Assembly (NCBI GenBank): GCA_021300015.1
Contig: JAJTFB010000062.1
Span: forward strand, 1-50,788
DNA: 50,788 nucleotides
Origin: Pirellula sp.
GTDB lineage: Bacteria > Planctomycetota > Planctomycetia > Pirellulales > Pirellulaceae
Reading direction: 5' to 3'
How positions within the stretch are numbered: position 1 is the first letter of the stretch; every line of letters begins with the position of its first letter. The notes below the pieces were generated by a model. That model was not told the DNA's origin and did not search any database. It saw only the letters and a list, made by a program, of their open reading frames with translations. Shown one piece after another: positions 1 to 8,526 of the stretch. The translations under genes and the position numbers were made by a program.

Positions 1-1
1 G

Positions 2-163
2 CCTACTGGTTCCACCGGATTTGCCTTCGGTGAATTCGGTCTTTTCAACGATGGTACCGCTGGGGGCGCGGTTCCTGAGCCGACCTCAATGGCGATTTTC
101 GGGCTCTCTGGGATAGCGCTGATTGCCCGCCGCGGAATGGCCAAGAAACGGCTAAAAGCTTAG
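2..163 (+). CDS. C-terminal end of a PEP-CTERM sorted exported protein (partial)
   Basis: Only the last 53 residues are in the window; the gene begins upstream of it. The end has the PEP-CTERM layout: a V-P-E-P motif (AVPEPTS), a short hydrophobic helix (about MAIFGLSGIALIA), then a basic tail (RRGMAKKRLKA) and a TAG stop. Proteins with this tail are exported and sorted by an exosortase-type enzyme, usually to the cell surface or extracellular matrix. The preceding residues are rich in Gly, Phe and Thr, as is common for surface proteins. The functional domain lies outside the window, so nothing can be said about it. The gene converges on the ECF sigma gene, whose stop is 33 bases away. Confidence 0.8.
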   Translation, partial: PTGSTGFAFGEFGLFNDGTAGGAVPEPTSMAIFGLSGIALIARRGMAKKRLKA

Positions 164-196
164 ACTTATCGCTGGTTTTCTTTAGTTGATTGGTAT

Positions 197-724
197 CTAT
201 TGTTCGTCTGCGAGGCGAAGCATCTCGCAGGCGAGCCAATCGCGGGAAAATGCCCAGTACCTCTGGACTGTAGGTTCGGACACCCCTAGTTGTTTTGCAC
301 ACTGGGGGATCGTCAAGCCGCTGAAGTATTTCAATTCGACGACGCGGGCATGGGACGGGTGGTCCTTGGAAAGGCGGAGCAAGGCTTGATCGAGCATTAG
401 CAGGCTCTCGGCCTGGGGCAATTCTTTATTCGAACGCGTTTTGGATGGTTGGTTGTCGAGCTCTACGTCGATTCTGGCGAGCAATTGATTTCTACGAGAA
501 CGACGCCGAGCATTATCGACAACAACACGGCGCATCGTTTGGGCAAATAGGGCCTTGATATCCCGGACTTCTTTGGTCGGTTCATTGATGTAGCAATTTA
601 GACGGCAATACGCTTCGTGGAATAGGTCCACCGAGCTCATCGCGTCGCTTTTGCGCTCTCGCTTGAGAATAGTCTTGGCGATCGATTTGAGTTCTGAGTA
701 CAAATCCGGATCCGAGATGTTCAT
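197..724 (-). CDS. ECF-type RNA polymerase sigma factor (planctomycete Sigma70_ECF family)
   Basis: The protein has 175 residues, the usual length for an ECF sigma factor. The N-terminal half is a region 2-like helical domain (DLFHEAYCRL, then the basic stretch MRRVVVDNARRRSRR). The C-terminal part is a region 4 helix-turn-helix (ARVVELKYFSGLTIPQCAKQLGVSEPTVQRYW). The sequence style, including SSVDLFHEAYCRL and the W-rich end, fits the planctomycete-expanded subfamily often named TIGR02999. It would direct RNA polymerase to a small regulon. No anti-sigma gene is adjacent: it ends against the convergent PEP-CTERM gene and starts from a 307-base intergenic region. A 6-bp inverted repeat lies just upstream of the ATG. 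The target regulon is unknown. Confidence 0.9.
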   Translation of the reverse strand: MNISDPDLYSELKSIAKTILKRERKSDAMSSVDLFHEAYCRLNCYINEPTKEVRDIKALFAQTMRRVVVDNARRRSRRNQLLARIDVELDNQPSKTRSNKELPQAESLLMLDQALLRLSKDHPSHARVVELKYFSGLTIPQCAKQLGVSEPTVQRYWAFSRDWLACEMLRLADEQ

Positions 725-727
725 TTG

Positions 728-747
728 TCAACTCTTGTCTAAGTTGA
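728..747 (-). promoter_or_regulatory. Small inverted repeat just upstream of the ECF sigma start codon
   Basis: TCAACT (728-733) and AGTTGA (742-747) form a perfect 6-bp inverted repeat with an 8-base spacer. It ends 3 bases before the minus-strand ATG at 724, and no clear Shine-Dalgarno sequence is visible in front of that ATG. It could be a leader hairpin or a protein-binding site. A 6-bp match may also be chance. Confidence 0.3.
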
Positions 748-848
748 ACCGCGAAAAGGACAACCACTGTAGCCCAGAGGATTGTACTGTGAAAAACGGT
801 ACGCCAGCAGGTCGAGACGATCGATCCGCATGGGACTGGGGCTCCATC

Positions 849-970
849 GGTGCCAGGCACCCGCTGGAGCGCAGGGGGGATGCTAGCAAACCGGGGGTCT
901 GGATCCGGTGCCAGGCACCCGCTGGCACGCAGGGGGGGATGCTAGCAAACAGGGGTCTAGATCGGTGCTA
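849..970. repeat. Two-copy direct repeat carrying GGTGCCAGGCACC palindromes
   Basis: A unit of about 57 bases occurs twice in tandem, at 849-906 and 907-963, with a few substitutions, and a third partial copy starts at 964 (GGTGCTAGC). Each full copy begins with the perfect palindrome GGTGCC-A-GGCACC, followed by CCGCTGG, a G-run, GATGCTAGCAAAC and GGGGTCT. The block fills the space between the divergent promoters of the two sigma genes. Palindromic, dispersed elements of this kind resemble REP sequences. The rest of the 725-1031 gap holds no open reading frame that I can support. Confidence 0.8.
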
Positions 971-1031
971 GCTAAGATTTTTAAACCGCGGGTAGATAAA
1001 CCGCTCGTTTTCGCGCATCATCTATTCCGTC

Positions 1032-1631
1032 ATGACTACCCAGCCAGAATTCTCCGAAACGGTACGCACACAGGTCGAGCGGATCTTCCAGCACGGAATT
1101 CCTGCCGTTGCGGGCCTGTACGATCTGACGAGCTTACGGCTCGTGCGGTTTGCTGCCACCGTCACGCGCAGTCAACATGACGCTGAAGACGCTGTTGCTA
1201 GCGCCTTGCTCAAGGTCGTCTCGGAGATCGATTTGCTTTACCGCGCAAGGAACCCTTGGGCGTTTCTCCTGCAGATGGTCCGCAACGAATCCTTGCTGAT
1301 TCTCAGACGCAAGAAGCGTTGGCGAGTTGCAGCCGGCAAACTTGGGGAATGCCTAGCCGATCTGCTGATTGCACCGTCCAAGCCCGATGCGATCGAGAGC
1401 CAAGAATCGATGCAGGAGGTCTGGCGCGCCTTGAGGCGATTGCCGACCGAGCAAGCCGAGGTTGTGGTCCTGAAGATTTGGGAGGAATTCACCTTCCACC
1501 AGATCGCTCAGACACTCGACATTCCGCCGGCTACGGCGGCAAGTCGCTACCGCTACGGTTTGGCCAAGCTATCTGAATTCCTAGGCCCTGAAATCCCACA
1601 AGAGGTCGGAGATACTCCGAATCGGCTATGA
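1032..1631 (+). CDS. ECF-type RNA polymerase sigma factor
   Basis: This 199-residue protein has a region 2 part (SQHDAEDAVASALLKVV, then ARNPWAFLLQMVRNESLLILRRKKRWR) and a region 4 helix-turn-helix near residues 130-185 (RLPTEQAEVVVLKIWEEFTF, then HQIAQTLDIPPATAASRYRYGL). It differs from the sigma factor at 197-724 and resembles the general SigE/RpoE-type ECF group. Its stop overlaps the start of the next gene (ATGA at 1628), so the two are translationally coupled. That arrangement is typical of a sigma factor with its membrane-bound regulator. The start at 1032 is the first ATG after the repeat block. Confidence 0.88.
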   Translation: MTTQPEFSETVRTQVERIFQHGIPAVAGLYDLTSLRLVRFAATVTRSQHDAEDAVASALLKVVSEIDLLYRARNPWAFLLQMVRNESLLILRRKKRWRVAAGKLGECLADLLIAPSKPDAIESQESMQEVWRALRRLPTEQAEVVVLKIWEEFTFHQIAQTLDIPPATAASRYRYGLAKLSEFLGPEIPQEVGDTPNRL

Positions 1632-2047
1632 ATTCCGAGCAAATCCATAGCCTCGAAGAGCGGATTAAACGGTCCGAAAACCACGTGCTGGCGACCGATA
1701 CGCTGCGAGGACGTATCGTCGGGGAGGTCTTGCGGCGCGATCAAGCCGCGAGCCTAGCCAACCGTCTATCCCGGTTTTCGGTTTTGCTGCTTATCTGCAA
1801 TGCGTGTGTCCTTATGTCGATTCGGTCCCTGGACCGATGGTGGCATGACCACTATCAGCCTTTATTCTCGCTTGAGCTTGTTCGACGAGCCGATGAAATC
1901 CAACAGGGCAGTCGATTAGAACCCACTGAATCGCTCGCGATGGCTTATGGACAGTGGAAGTCGAAGCTCGCTAGCCACTGGGAGAAGGATTTTCATCAGG
2001 GCCCCATGGAAATCCCCAGGGAAGGCACCAGGGACCGTACCGAATAG
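1628..2047 (+). CDS. Small single-pass membrane protein, candidate anti-sigma partner
   Basis: The protein has 139 residues. An N-terminal soluble part of about 45 residues is rich in charged residues (HSLEERIKRSENHVLATDTLRGRIVGEVLRR). One hydrophobic segment follows (about residues 51-66, FSVLLLICNACVLMSI), then a C-terminal part of about 70 residues. I recognise no conserved domain and see no zinc-binding HxxxCxxC anti-sigma motif. The 4-base overlap with the ECF sigma gene and the membrane topology suggest it regulates that sigma factor. This is inference from context, not from homology. Confidence 0.6.
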   Translation: MNSEQIHSLEERIKRSENHVLATDTLRGRIVGEVLRRDQAASLANRLSRFSVLLLICNACVLMSIRSLDRWWHDHYQPLFSLELVRRADEIQQGSRLEPTESLAMAYGQWKSKLASHWEKDFHQGPMEIPREGTRDRTE

Positions 2048-2138
2048 TTGCGGTCGCTCATTGCCCCCAGACGGATCCGGTTTTGGATATCATAGAGACG
2101 GTCCGAGTTTCGACGTCTTTTGTCCGGAAGGTCATTCC

Positions 2139-3470
2139 ATGTATCGCGTCCCTCGACGATCTTTCCTTGCGGGTGCCTCGGCTGCTTTGGCGTTTGCACC
2201 AGAGTCGCTCCGAGCCGGCCCCCGATCCGACACACCGAGATCAACGCTCACAACGAAATCCAAACTCAAAGTAGCCTTGATCGGCTGCGGTGGACGGGCG
2301 AGCAATCATCGCGACGAATTCCAAAAGATCGCTGAAATCGCCTGGGTCTGTGATCCTGACAAGAAAAGGCTTGCGGACTTCGAGAAGGCAACTGGAGCTA
2401 AAGGTACAACGGACCTGCGCAGGGTTCTTGAAGACAAGGATGTGCAAGCCGTCGTCATATCGACTCCTGACCACTGGCATGCGCCTGCCTCGATCTTGGC
2501 CTGCAATGCGGGCAAGCATGTCTATGTTGAAAAGCCCTGTAGCCATAATTTTATCGAGGGTGCATTGCTGGTCGAGGCGGCCCGCAAGAACCAGGTCGTT
2601 GTCCAGCATGGAACGCAAAGCCGAAGTAATCGGCTGATCGTCAATGCGATCAAAATGCTACAAGAGGGAGCTATTGGTGATGTGATGATGGCCAAAGCTT
2701 GGAATATCCAGCGTCGCAGCAACATCGGCAAATCCGCTCCGTCGGCAGCACCCGAGCACATCGACTACGATGCTTGGATCGGACCTGCCGAATTCATGCC
2801 TTACCAAAGCAACCGATTCCACTACGCTTGGCACTGGTGGCATAACTTTGGAACTGGGGATATCGGAAACGATGGCGCCCATGAGATCGATATCGCTCGT
2901 TGGGGATTGGGTGTCGAGGGTCTTCCGAGCACGGCAAGTGCGATTGGTGGCAAGTACTATTTCGACGACGATCAGCAGTTCCCTGACCATGCAACTTGCA
3001 TCTTTGAGTGGCCTGGCGATGGCCGAGTCGGACACCGTCGTCAATTGACCTTCGAGATGCGTATTTGGTCGACCAACTATCCGTACAATTGCGACAATGG
3101 AGTTGAGTTTTACGGCACCAAAGGAATGCTGATGGTCAGCAAGCGTGGAAAGTTGATGGTTTGGTCGGAGAGCAATAAACTCGTCGACTCACCGGCACCA
3201 GAGCAGATCGTCGAATTGGCTTCGAGCCATCAAGCCGATTTTTTGGCCGCCATCGAGCAGGGTACAAAGCCGTCGGCCGATATTCAGATCGGTCATGATT
3301 CGACCGCCTTGATCCACTTGGCCAATATCTCGGTCAAAACGGGCAATCAATTGAAAGTCGACCCGAGCACCCAAGCGATCACCAACGACCCGCAAGCCCA
3401 TGCGATGCTTGGTAGGTCGTATCGCAGTGAGGGTCATTGGTCTGTTCCGATCGGAAAACCGGTCGGCTGA
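2139..3470 (+). CDS. Tat-exported Gfo/Idh/MocA family oxidoreductase
   Basis: This 443-residue protein starts at the ATG at 2139, because a twin-arginine signal follows directly (MYRVPRRSFLAGASAALAFA). The long in-frame extension upstream has no signal and overlaps the previous gene. The mature part has a Rossmann NAD(P)-binding fold (VALIGCGGRASNHRDEF) and the family's EKP motif (HVYVEKPCSHN) with the catalytic lysine. The C-terminal alpha/beta domain includes the usual G-D-I-G-N-D-G-A-H-E-I-D substrate-site segment. These enzymes oxidise or reduce sugars and related polyols. Planctomycetes carry many exported copies, presumably for periplasmic handling of complex glycans. The substrate cannot be read from the sequence. 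Confidence 0.92.
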   Translation: MYRVPRRSFLAGASAALAFAPESLRAGPRSDTPRSTLTTKSKLKVALIGCGGRASNHRDEFQKIAEIAWVCDPDKKRLADFEKATGAKGTTDLRRVLEDKDVQAVVISTPDHWHAPASILACNAGKHVYVEKPCSHNFIEGALLVEAARKNQVVVQHGTQSRSNRLIVNAIKMLQEGAIGDVMMAKAWNIQRRSNIGKSAPSAAPEHIDYDAWIGPAEFMPYQSNRFHYAWHWWHNFGTGDIGNDGAHEIDIARWGLGVEGLPSTASAIGGKYYFDDDQQFPDHATCIFEWPGDGRVGHRRQLTFEMRIWSTNYPYNCDNGVEFYGTKGMLMVSKRGKLMVWSESNKLVDSPAPEQIVELASSHQADFLAAIEQGTKPSADIQIGHDSTALIHLANISVKTGNQLKVDPSTQAITNDPQAHAMLGRSYRSEGHWSVPIGKPVG

Positions 3471-3480
3471 TAGGTGCGGT

Positions 3481-6400
3481 CTAGCGCCTTACTGCAGCAG
3501 GTTTTTCCTGAGCGAGTTTCTCCGCCGGTACGTAGCCCAAATAGACCATGAGGTCGCGAATTTCCGAGGGGCTCAGGGTATCGAGGAGTCCTGCGGGCAT
3601 GACGGATGTTCTGCTGCTTTGTACTTCTTGGATCTGATCTTCGGCAATGACGAATTCTTTGTTTTCATTGACGCGGACGGCTAGTCCTTTGGCGGTTTTG
3701 ACCACGATACCTGTGAAGACTTCTCCGTCGGTGGTTAAGACTTTTTTGGTCGCGTACTGATCGCTGATCACATGCGAAGGAAACAGAATCGACTCAAGGG
3801 TCTCGATGCGAGTGAATCGCTTGTTGACACTGGTGAGGTCTGGACCGTATCCACCTCCGACGCCGTTCATTTTGTGGCAGGCATTGCAACGCGCCTTGGC
3901 GTACATCTGTTGGCCTCGCTCGGTGGATCCTTGGCGGCCTTGTTCGCCGTTGAGGAACTGTTCGATGAAATCGAGCGACCAGCGAGGGTCAGCCGTTTCG
4001 TTGGCTAAGACAGCGCTTGGGGCATCCGGGTATTTACTTGCGTACCAGTTTTGCCAAGCGGCGATCGGTGTGAGTTTGGCTTCCGCAGTGCGAGTCGCTT
4101 GCGAGGTCGATTCGGTTTCCGTGCTATCGGATCCTTGGGGATCAGATACTGTGACATCAGCATTTGTGACATCAGGCTCTTGGGGATTCGCATCGAGCAA
4201 GCTTGTGGTGCTCGTGGCAGTCCAATACTCCAAGAGTTTCAGGACGGGGCTGGGATCTTGGCCCGCCTCGACCAGTTTGCAGCCTTGTAGGATCACTTGC
4301 CGAACCGCTTCGGGTTCTTCCGTTGCGGCTTCGATTTTCAGCAGACAGCCGCATACATCCCCGACGGCAAAAAGGTCCAGCACGCCCATCGAGCGGACCA
4401 GGTAATCCCAGTTAGCTTCATCGGGCCGTTGGGACATGGCCAGGGCGATCGTAGCCCGTCGATCGGGGCTTTTTCGCCATCGTTCCCGAAGGTGTTCCAT
4501 GGCAGATTCATCGGCTTGCATCGATAGTACTGCGGTGATTCCGGTCTTGAGTCGCTTGTAGACATCCGACTCCAAGCCACCTTGATCGATCGCGTTATCG
4601 AGTCGTTTGAGTTTGTCGATTTGTTCGGGGTTGAGTTGCTCGGGTAGTTTGTACAGTGCGGCCATCGCTGCGTTGGGGTACTTCTCTCCGAGATCGAGTA
4701 TCTGCAATGCTTCTCGCTCTGTGAGAAATTTCGAGAGCGACTCGGACGTCTTCATCACATACAACGCGAAGGAGCCACCGGTTTGATCCTCGAGGCATCC
4801 TTCGAGGAATTGCAAGGTGGCCATGCGTTCTGAGGAGGTCCATTCGTGAGGCATCATTGGCAGATGCATTGCGATGAGCATTCGATCGGACATCGTCGCA
4901 TCGGTTTTCAGATAAGCCACCGCATCGGCTACGAGGTCGACTTGGGAGAACGTTGCCAATCGAACCAATTCCCCGTTGATTGTCGAATTTCCCGTGGGGA
5001 ATTCTTGCGATACAAACGTTCCGATCTCTGGATAATCGCTCCCTTTGGCTCCGCTGACATGCAGGGCGACTTGCATCGTGCGCAGAAGATCCAAAAAGTC
5101 CGCATCGCTGACAAAGCCCTTCGATACACGCATCAAGTGGTCCATCACTTGAGCGCAGGTCGTCGGATCGCGGTCGCGGTGGACCAGAGCCAACGCCGAT
5201 TGAATCACGACTTTGCTGTTGCTTTCGGTCAGGAAGTTACGCCATTGATTGGATGGAATATTCATGAGCAAGCGACGGCCTAAAAAGCGTTCTTCGCGCG
5301 AATCGCTCAGAAGCAAAGGTCGAATCTCTGTAGGCTCGCAAGCCTGTCCGCTACGCACCAAAGCTTCGCAACTCGCTAGGCGAACTTCTGAAGATTCGTC
5401 TGCCAGTAGTTCCCGGAGGCGCGCCGATGCGGTCGGTTCGCTCGCATGGAGGGCCATGAGTCTAGCGGCTTTGGATCGGACTTGATCGTTAGGCGTCTTG
5501 GACAACTCCACGAGGATCTCAGGTGTTGGAATCGGGCCTAGCAACTGCATGAGGTCAAGGGCTTGCGTTCGATAGCGAGCTGGGTTTTCTTCGCTGAAAG
5601 CGACGCCCAAGACTTGTTCGTCCCAAGCCTCACCGATCTCTCGCTTGATGATCGCTACGGCTTGACGTGAGTAAGCCGAGTAGAGCTGGGGCTGACGAAT
5701 CGCCTTGGCGATGCCTTCTCCGAGGTTGCGAACCGCCTCGGGTATCTTGCCCTGCCATCGGACTCGGTAGATTCCACCTTCGGTTCCTCGACCACCACAG
5801 CAAAAGTAGATCGCTCCATCGGGACCCACTTCGACGTCGGTGACGTTCATGGGGGTACCGACAACGAAGTCCTCTGCCCGAACCTTGCCCCGATCGAGCG
5901 TGTCGACCTGCACGGCGATAATGCGACCTTCCGACCAGTCGGCCGTAAAAATCGCACGATGGTATCGGGCTGGGAACGCATAGTGATTGTAAATGGTGAT
6001 GCCTGTAGGGGAGCCTCGGCCTGTACTGGCCAGAGATCCCAATCGGTCTGGATAATACTCCGGCCAATTGGCCCATCCGCTTCTCCATCCAAACTCACCT
6101 CCTTCGATGACTTTGAACAATCCTGTCGCGCGGTGCCAGGCCGATCCGATGTCTGCCTCCATGTCGCTGTCATGCAGGAACATCGAGCCGTTGGGATGGA
6201 AAGCAACATCGTAAGCATTCCGCAAACCGCCAGCAACGACACTCATCGTACGCTGACTCAAGTCGTACCGGATGACCGTCCCGCCAGGAGCCTTCACACC
6301 CATCGCATGCCCACCTGGATCTTCAAAGCGAGGGCGCACCAAATCGCCTTCATAAGGTGCCATCAAAGGCTGGTAGCCAGCAGGGGAATCCACCAAGCCG

Positions 6401-7626
6401 GCATGATTTCCGATCGAGAGGTACAAGCATCCATCGGGCCCAAAGGCGATCTGGTGCGCTCCGTGCTCGCCGGGGGTTCCCTTGAACCTAGCGAGCGTCT
6501 CGCTCTTTTCCAGCTCGCCGTTGCGGTCCTCGTCGATCAAACGATAAAAGCCCGATCCCTCGGGTCCTTCGCCCGTCACGTAGACGTCGCCATTGAGCGC
6601 CAATAGTCCTTGAACATTCTTGACTAGATCGCAATAAGGCTTGGTCGCGTCCGGGACACCATCCTTGTTCGTGTCGTACATCAATACCAATCCGCCACCT
6701 TCGACCGAAGCGACGATATGGCCAAACTCGTTGAATGTCATCGCCACGAGCGAACCGATCTGAGAGTCAGCGACCTCTTCAATTGCAAACCCAGGGACAA
6801 TCGTGAAGCGCTCGGCAAGCGGATCCTTGCGATCCGAAACGGCCTGTGCGGCTAGCCGCATCGGCTCTGGGCTTTGAGCGATCGATTCGGGAGTGGACAG
6901 TGCCGGACTGCTCTGGGCCGGACTGCTCTGGGTCGGGTTGCTCTGGTTGGGGGCTCTTAAATCGACAGCTTCGGACCAAGAACCATCGTTGAATCCGAGC
7001 GTCTGCCAGTTCCGAGGCGCCCCCTTGGACGCTTTCCATTCCCCATCGGATACTACTAAGCGCCAATTCCCTTGCTTGGGCTTGAAATAAAACTCGACTC
7101 GGACTCCTGGTGTGCTTCTTCCTGACGATTGGACTCCGATGGCAAGAACATTCTGGCCGGGTTTCACTGCTGCTTGCAAGTCGATCCGCTGCTTGCCCTC
7201 GGGAGGTTTACCATCGGTGGGCTTCGCAGGACGAACCCGTTGGCCGTTGAGGTACACCTCGGTGCGGGCTTCGCTTTCCACGTCGACAAAACATCGCTCG
7301 ATTTCGGGAAGATCCATGGTGCGACGGAAGAAGCAGTCCCCGGGCTGTTGGGTATTGGGGGCGAGAGGATCTGCCCAAAGGAGCCAAGGATCCGGGCGAT
7401 TCGGATCTTGCGCAATGGCTGGACTGGCGATGATCTTTTCATCGGGCTTGGCCACTGGAGTTGTCTTAGGGATCGCCCGTTCGGCGGCCCGTCCCATCGG
7501 AAAGGGCATCCAGGACGGCTTGCGTGGTTCCTGGCAGATCCCCGAGCCGCTCAGTAGCGTCCAGGTGATTGCAAGAGTGAGCAACCAAATAAAATTCAAC
7601 GTCGCTTTGCGATTCGATTCGTCCAT
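3481..7626 (-). CDS. Giant exported membrane-bound-dehydrogenase / HEAT / cytochrome c protein
   Basis: The protein has 1381 residues. An N-terminal signal peptide (about 1-32, ending SGSGICQ) precedes a jelly-roll-like domain with FFRRTMDLPE and VYLNGQRVRP, as in the sugar-binding modules of glycosidases. Residues of about 270-630 form a beta-propeller of the PVC-type membrane-bound dehydrogenase family (AFGPDGCLYLSIGNHAGL, VAFHPNGSMFLHDSDME, GPDGAIYFCCGGRGTEGG). A long alpha-helical HEAT-type section follows. The C-terminus is a planctomycete haem-binding domain with CNACH at residues 1247-1251 and GPDLTSVNKRF after it. The family is taken to couple oxidation of a sugar or alcohol to a c-type cytochrome outside the cytoplasm; the substrate is unknown. 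It is divergent from sufR, and its start is about 120 bases from the sufR promoter. Confidence 0.92.
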   Translation of the reverse strand: MDESNRKATLNFIWLLTLAITWTLLSGSGICQEPRKPSWMPFPMGRAAERAIPKTTPVAKPDEKIIASPAIAQDPNRPDPWLLWADPLAPNTQQPGDCFFRRTMDLPEIERCFVDVESEARTEVYLNGQRVRPAKPTDGKPPEGKQRIDLQAAVKPGQNVLAIGVQSSGRSTPGVRVEFYFKPKQGNWRLVVSDGEWKASKGAPRNWQTLGFNDGSWSEAVDLRAPNQSNPTQSSPAQSSPALSTPESIAQSPEPMRLAAQAVSDRKDPLAERFTIVPGFAIEEVADSQIGSLVAMTFNEFGHIVASVEGGGLVLMYDTNKDGVPDATKPYCDLVKNVQGLLALNGDVYVTGEGPEGSGFYRLIDEDRNGELEKSETLARFKGTPGEHGAHQIAFGPDGCLYLSIGNHAGLVDSPAGYQPLMAPYEGDLVRPRFEDPGGHAMGVKAPGGTVIRYDLSQRTMSVVAGGLRNAYDVAFHPNGSMFLHDSDMEADIGSAWHRATGLFKVIEGGEFGWRSGWANWPEYYPDRLGSLASTGRGSPTGITIYNHYAFPARYHRAIFTADWSEGRIIAVQVDTLDRGKVRAEDFVVGTPMNVTDVEVGPDGAIYFCCGGRGTEGGIYRVRWQGKIPEAVRNLGEGIAKAIRQPQLYSAYSRQAVAIIKREIGEAWDEQVLGVAFSEENPARYRTQALDLMQLLGPIPTPEILVELSKTPNDQVRSKAARLMALHASEPTASARLRELLADESSEVRLASCEALVRSGQACEPTEIRPLLLSDSREERFLGRRLLMNIPSNQWRNFLTESNSKVVIQSALALVHRDRDPTTCAQVMDHLMRVSKGFVSDADFLDLLRTMQVALHVSGAKGSDYPEIGTFVSQEFPTGNSTINGELVRLATFSQVDLVADAVAYLKTDATMSDRMLIAMHLPMMPHEWTSSERMATLQFLEGCLEDQTGGSFALYVMKTSESLSKFLTEREALQILDLGEKYPNAAMAALYKLPEQLNPEQIDKLKRLDNAIDQGGLESDVYKRLKTGITAVLSMQADESAMEHLRERWRKSPDRRATIALAMSQRPDEANWDYLVRSMGVLDLFAVGDVCGCLLKIEAATEEPEAVRQVILQGCKLVEAGQDPSPVLKLLEYWTATSTTSLLDANPQEPDVTNADVTVSDPQGSDSTETESTSQATRTAEAKLTPIAAWQNWYASKYPDAPSAVLANETADPRWSLDFIEQFLNGEQGRQGSTERGQQMYAKARCNACHKMNGVGGGYGPDLTSVNKRFTRIETLESILFPSHVISDQYATKKVLTTDGEVFTGIVVKTAKGLAVRVNENKEFVIAEDQIQEVQSSRTSVMPAGLLDTLSPSEIRDLMVYLGYVPAEKLAQEKPAAVRR

Positions 7627-7744
7627 GGAATCTTTCCTTCGATGGCGCTAGGGCTCTTAAAAAAGAGCTTGCGGGATAGTTTGGGGAGCAGACTAGGAAG
7701 AATTCGATGGCGGGATCAAGCCCGATTGTTTTTCGCAATGAAGC

Positions 7745-7772
7745 TTGTCAAAATTGGCATTTTGCCTATACT
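7745..7772 (+). promoter_or_regulatory. sufR/suf operon promoter with embedded palindromic operator
   Basis: A strong sigma-70 type promoter reads TTGTCA (7745-7750), a 16-base spacer, then TATACT (7767-7772). A perfect inverted repeat, CAAAAT-TGGC-ATTTTG, occupies 7749-7764, exactly between and touching the two boxes. A protein bound there would block polymerase. The next gene is the SufR-like regulator, and SufR proteins in cyanobacteria repress their own suf operon, so this is a likely autoregulatory operator. It also argues that sufR starts at 7831 and not at the earlier in-frame ATG at 7741 or the one at 7642. Confidence 0.7.
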
Positions 7773-7830
7773 CCCAACGAGAGCCAACGGCTTGGCTCAG
7801 GCGAGCGACTTGCGTAAGGTGTTTGCTATC

Positions 7831-8505
7831 ATGGACTTAGCTCCTTCCAATAACCAGATCCCCACCCGGCCTGTCGATCAGTTGGTCTTGGATTTGCTGC
7901 GCCGTCACGAGGGGCTTACGGTAGTGGATCTGACGGAAAAATTGGAAGTGACAGCCACGGCGGTCCGCCAGCGGCTCGACCGCTTGGAAAACGCCGGTTA
8001 TGTCGAGAAACGCAAGAATTCGGCTGGACGAGGTCGCCCGACCTTCTCGTACTTCCTGACCGATCTTGGTTGGCGGCAAGTCGGTGTGACTTACACGGAT
8101 CTGGCCGTAGCGCTTTGGGGGGAAATCCTCCTATTAGAGGAAGGTCAGACGAGGTCCAAGTTAATCGACCGTGTTTCGAAGCGGATGGGTCGATCCTTCA
8201 AGGACCTTCTTCCTGAAGGCTCACTGGAGGAGCGGATGAAGTCGCTTGCTGGTCTGATGGCTGCAAGGCGGATTCCCGCTTCGTTCCTGAGCATCGAGGG
8301 GCTTCCGATCCTTTCGGTCCATGCGTGCCCTTACCCGGACTTAACAGGCCGCGACTCGGACCGCAGCCTGTGCGATCTTGAACAGCAGGTGCTCAGCGAG
8401 GCCATTGGCCAACCGCTTGAGTTGAGTTGTTGCAGGCTCGACGGGCATGGGACGTGCCAATTCAAGCCGATTCAAAAACAAACCACCCAAACCTCAAACC
8501 CATAA
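7831..8505 (+). CDS. sufR: SufR-like iron-sulfur-responsive transcriptional regulator
   Basis: This is a 224-residue regulator at the head of the suf operon. Residues of about 15-80 form a winged helix-turn-helix (LTVVDLTEKLEVTATAVRQR, then RLDRLENAGYVEK, and the wing RGRPTFSYFLT). The C-terminal part carries the cysteine pattern of SufR: C166 (HACPYPD), C181 (SLCDLEQQ) and C200/C201 with C209. In cyanobacterial SufR such cysteines hold an Fe-S cluster, and the holo form represses suf transcription. The start at 7831 is chosen because a good promoter with a palindrome ends at 7772. Twenty-one bases separate the stop from sufC, so they are probably one transcript. Confidence 0.85.
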   Translation: MDLAPSNNQIPTRPVDQLVLDLLRRHEGLTVVDLTEKLEVTATAVRQRLDRLENAGYVEKRKNSAGRGRPTFSYFLTDLGWRQVGVTYTDLAVALWGEILLLEEGQTRSKLIDRVSKRMGRSFKDLLPEGSLEERMKSLAGLMAARRIPASFLSIEGLPILSVHACPYPDLTGRDSDRSLCDLEQQVLSEAIGQPLELSCCRLDGHGTCQFKPIQKQTTQTSNP

Positions 8506-8526
8506 GAATTTGAAAAGCGAACTGGA

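Noticed and set aside
1947..2138. N-terminal extension of the first Gfo/Idh/MocA protein
   Set aside because: It overlaps the preceding gene in another frame and would hide the twin-arginine signal that begins at 2139.
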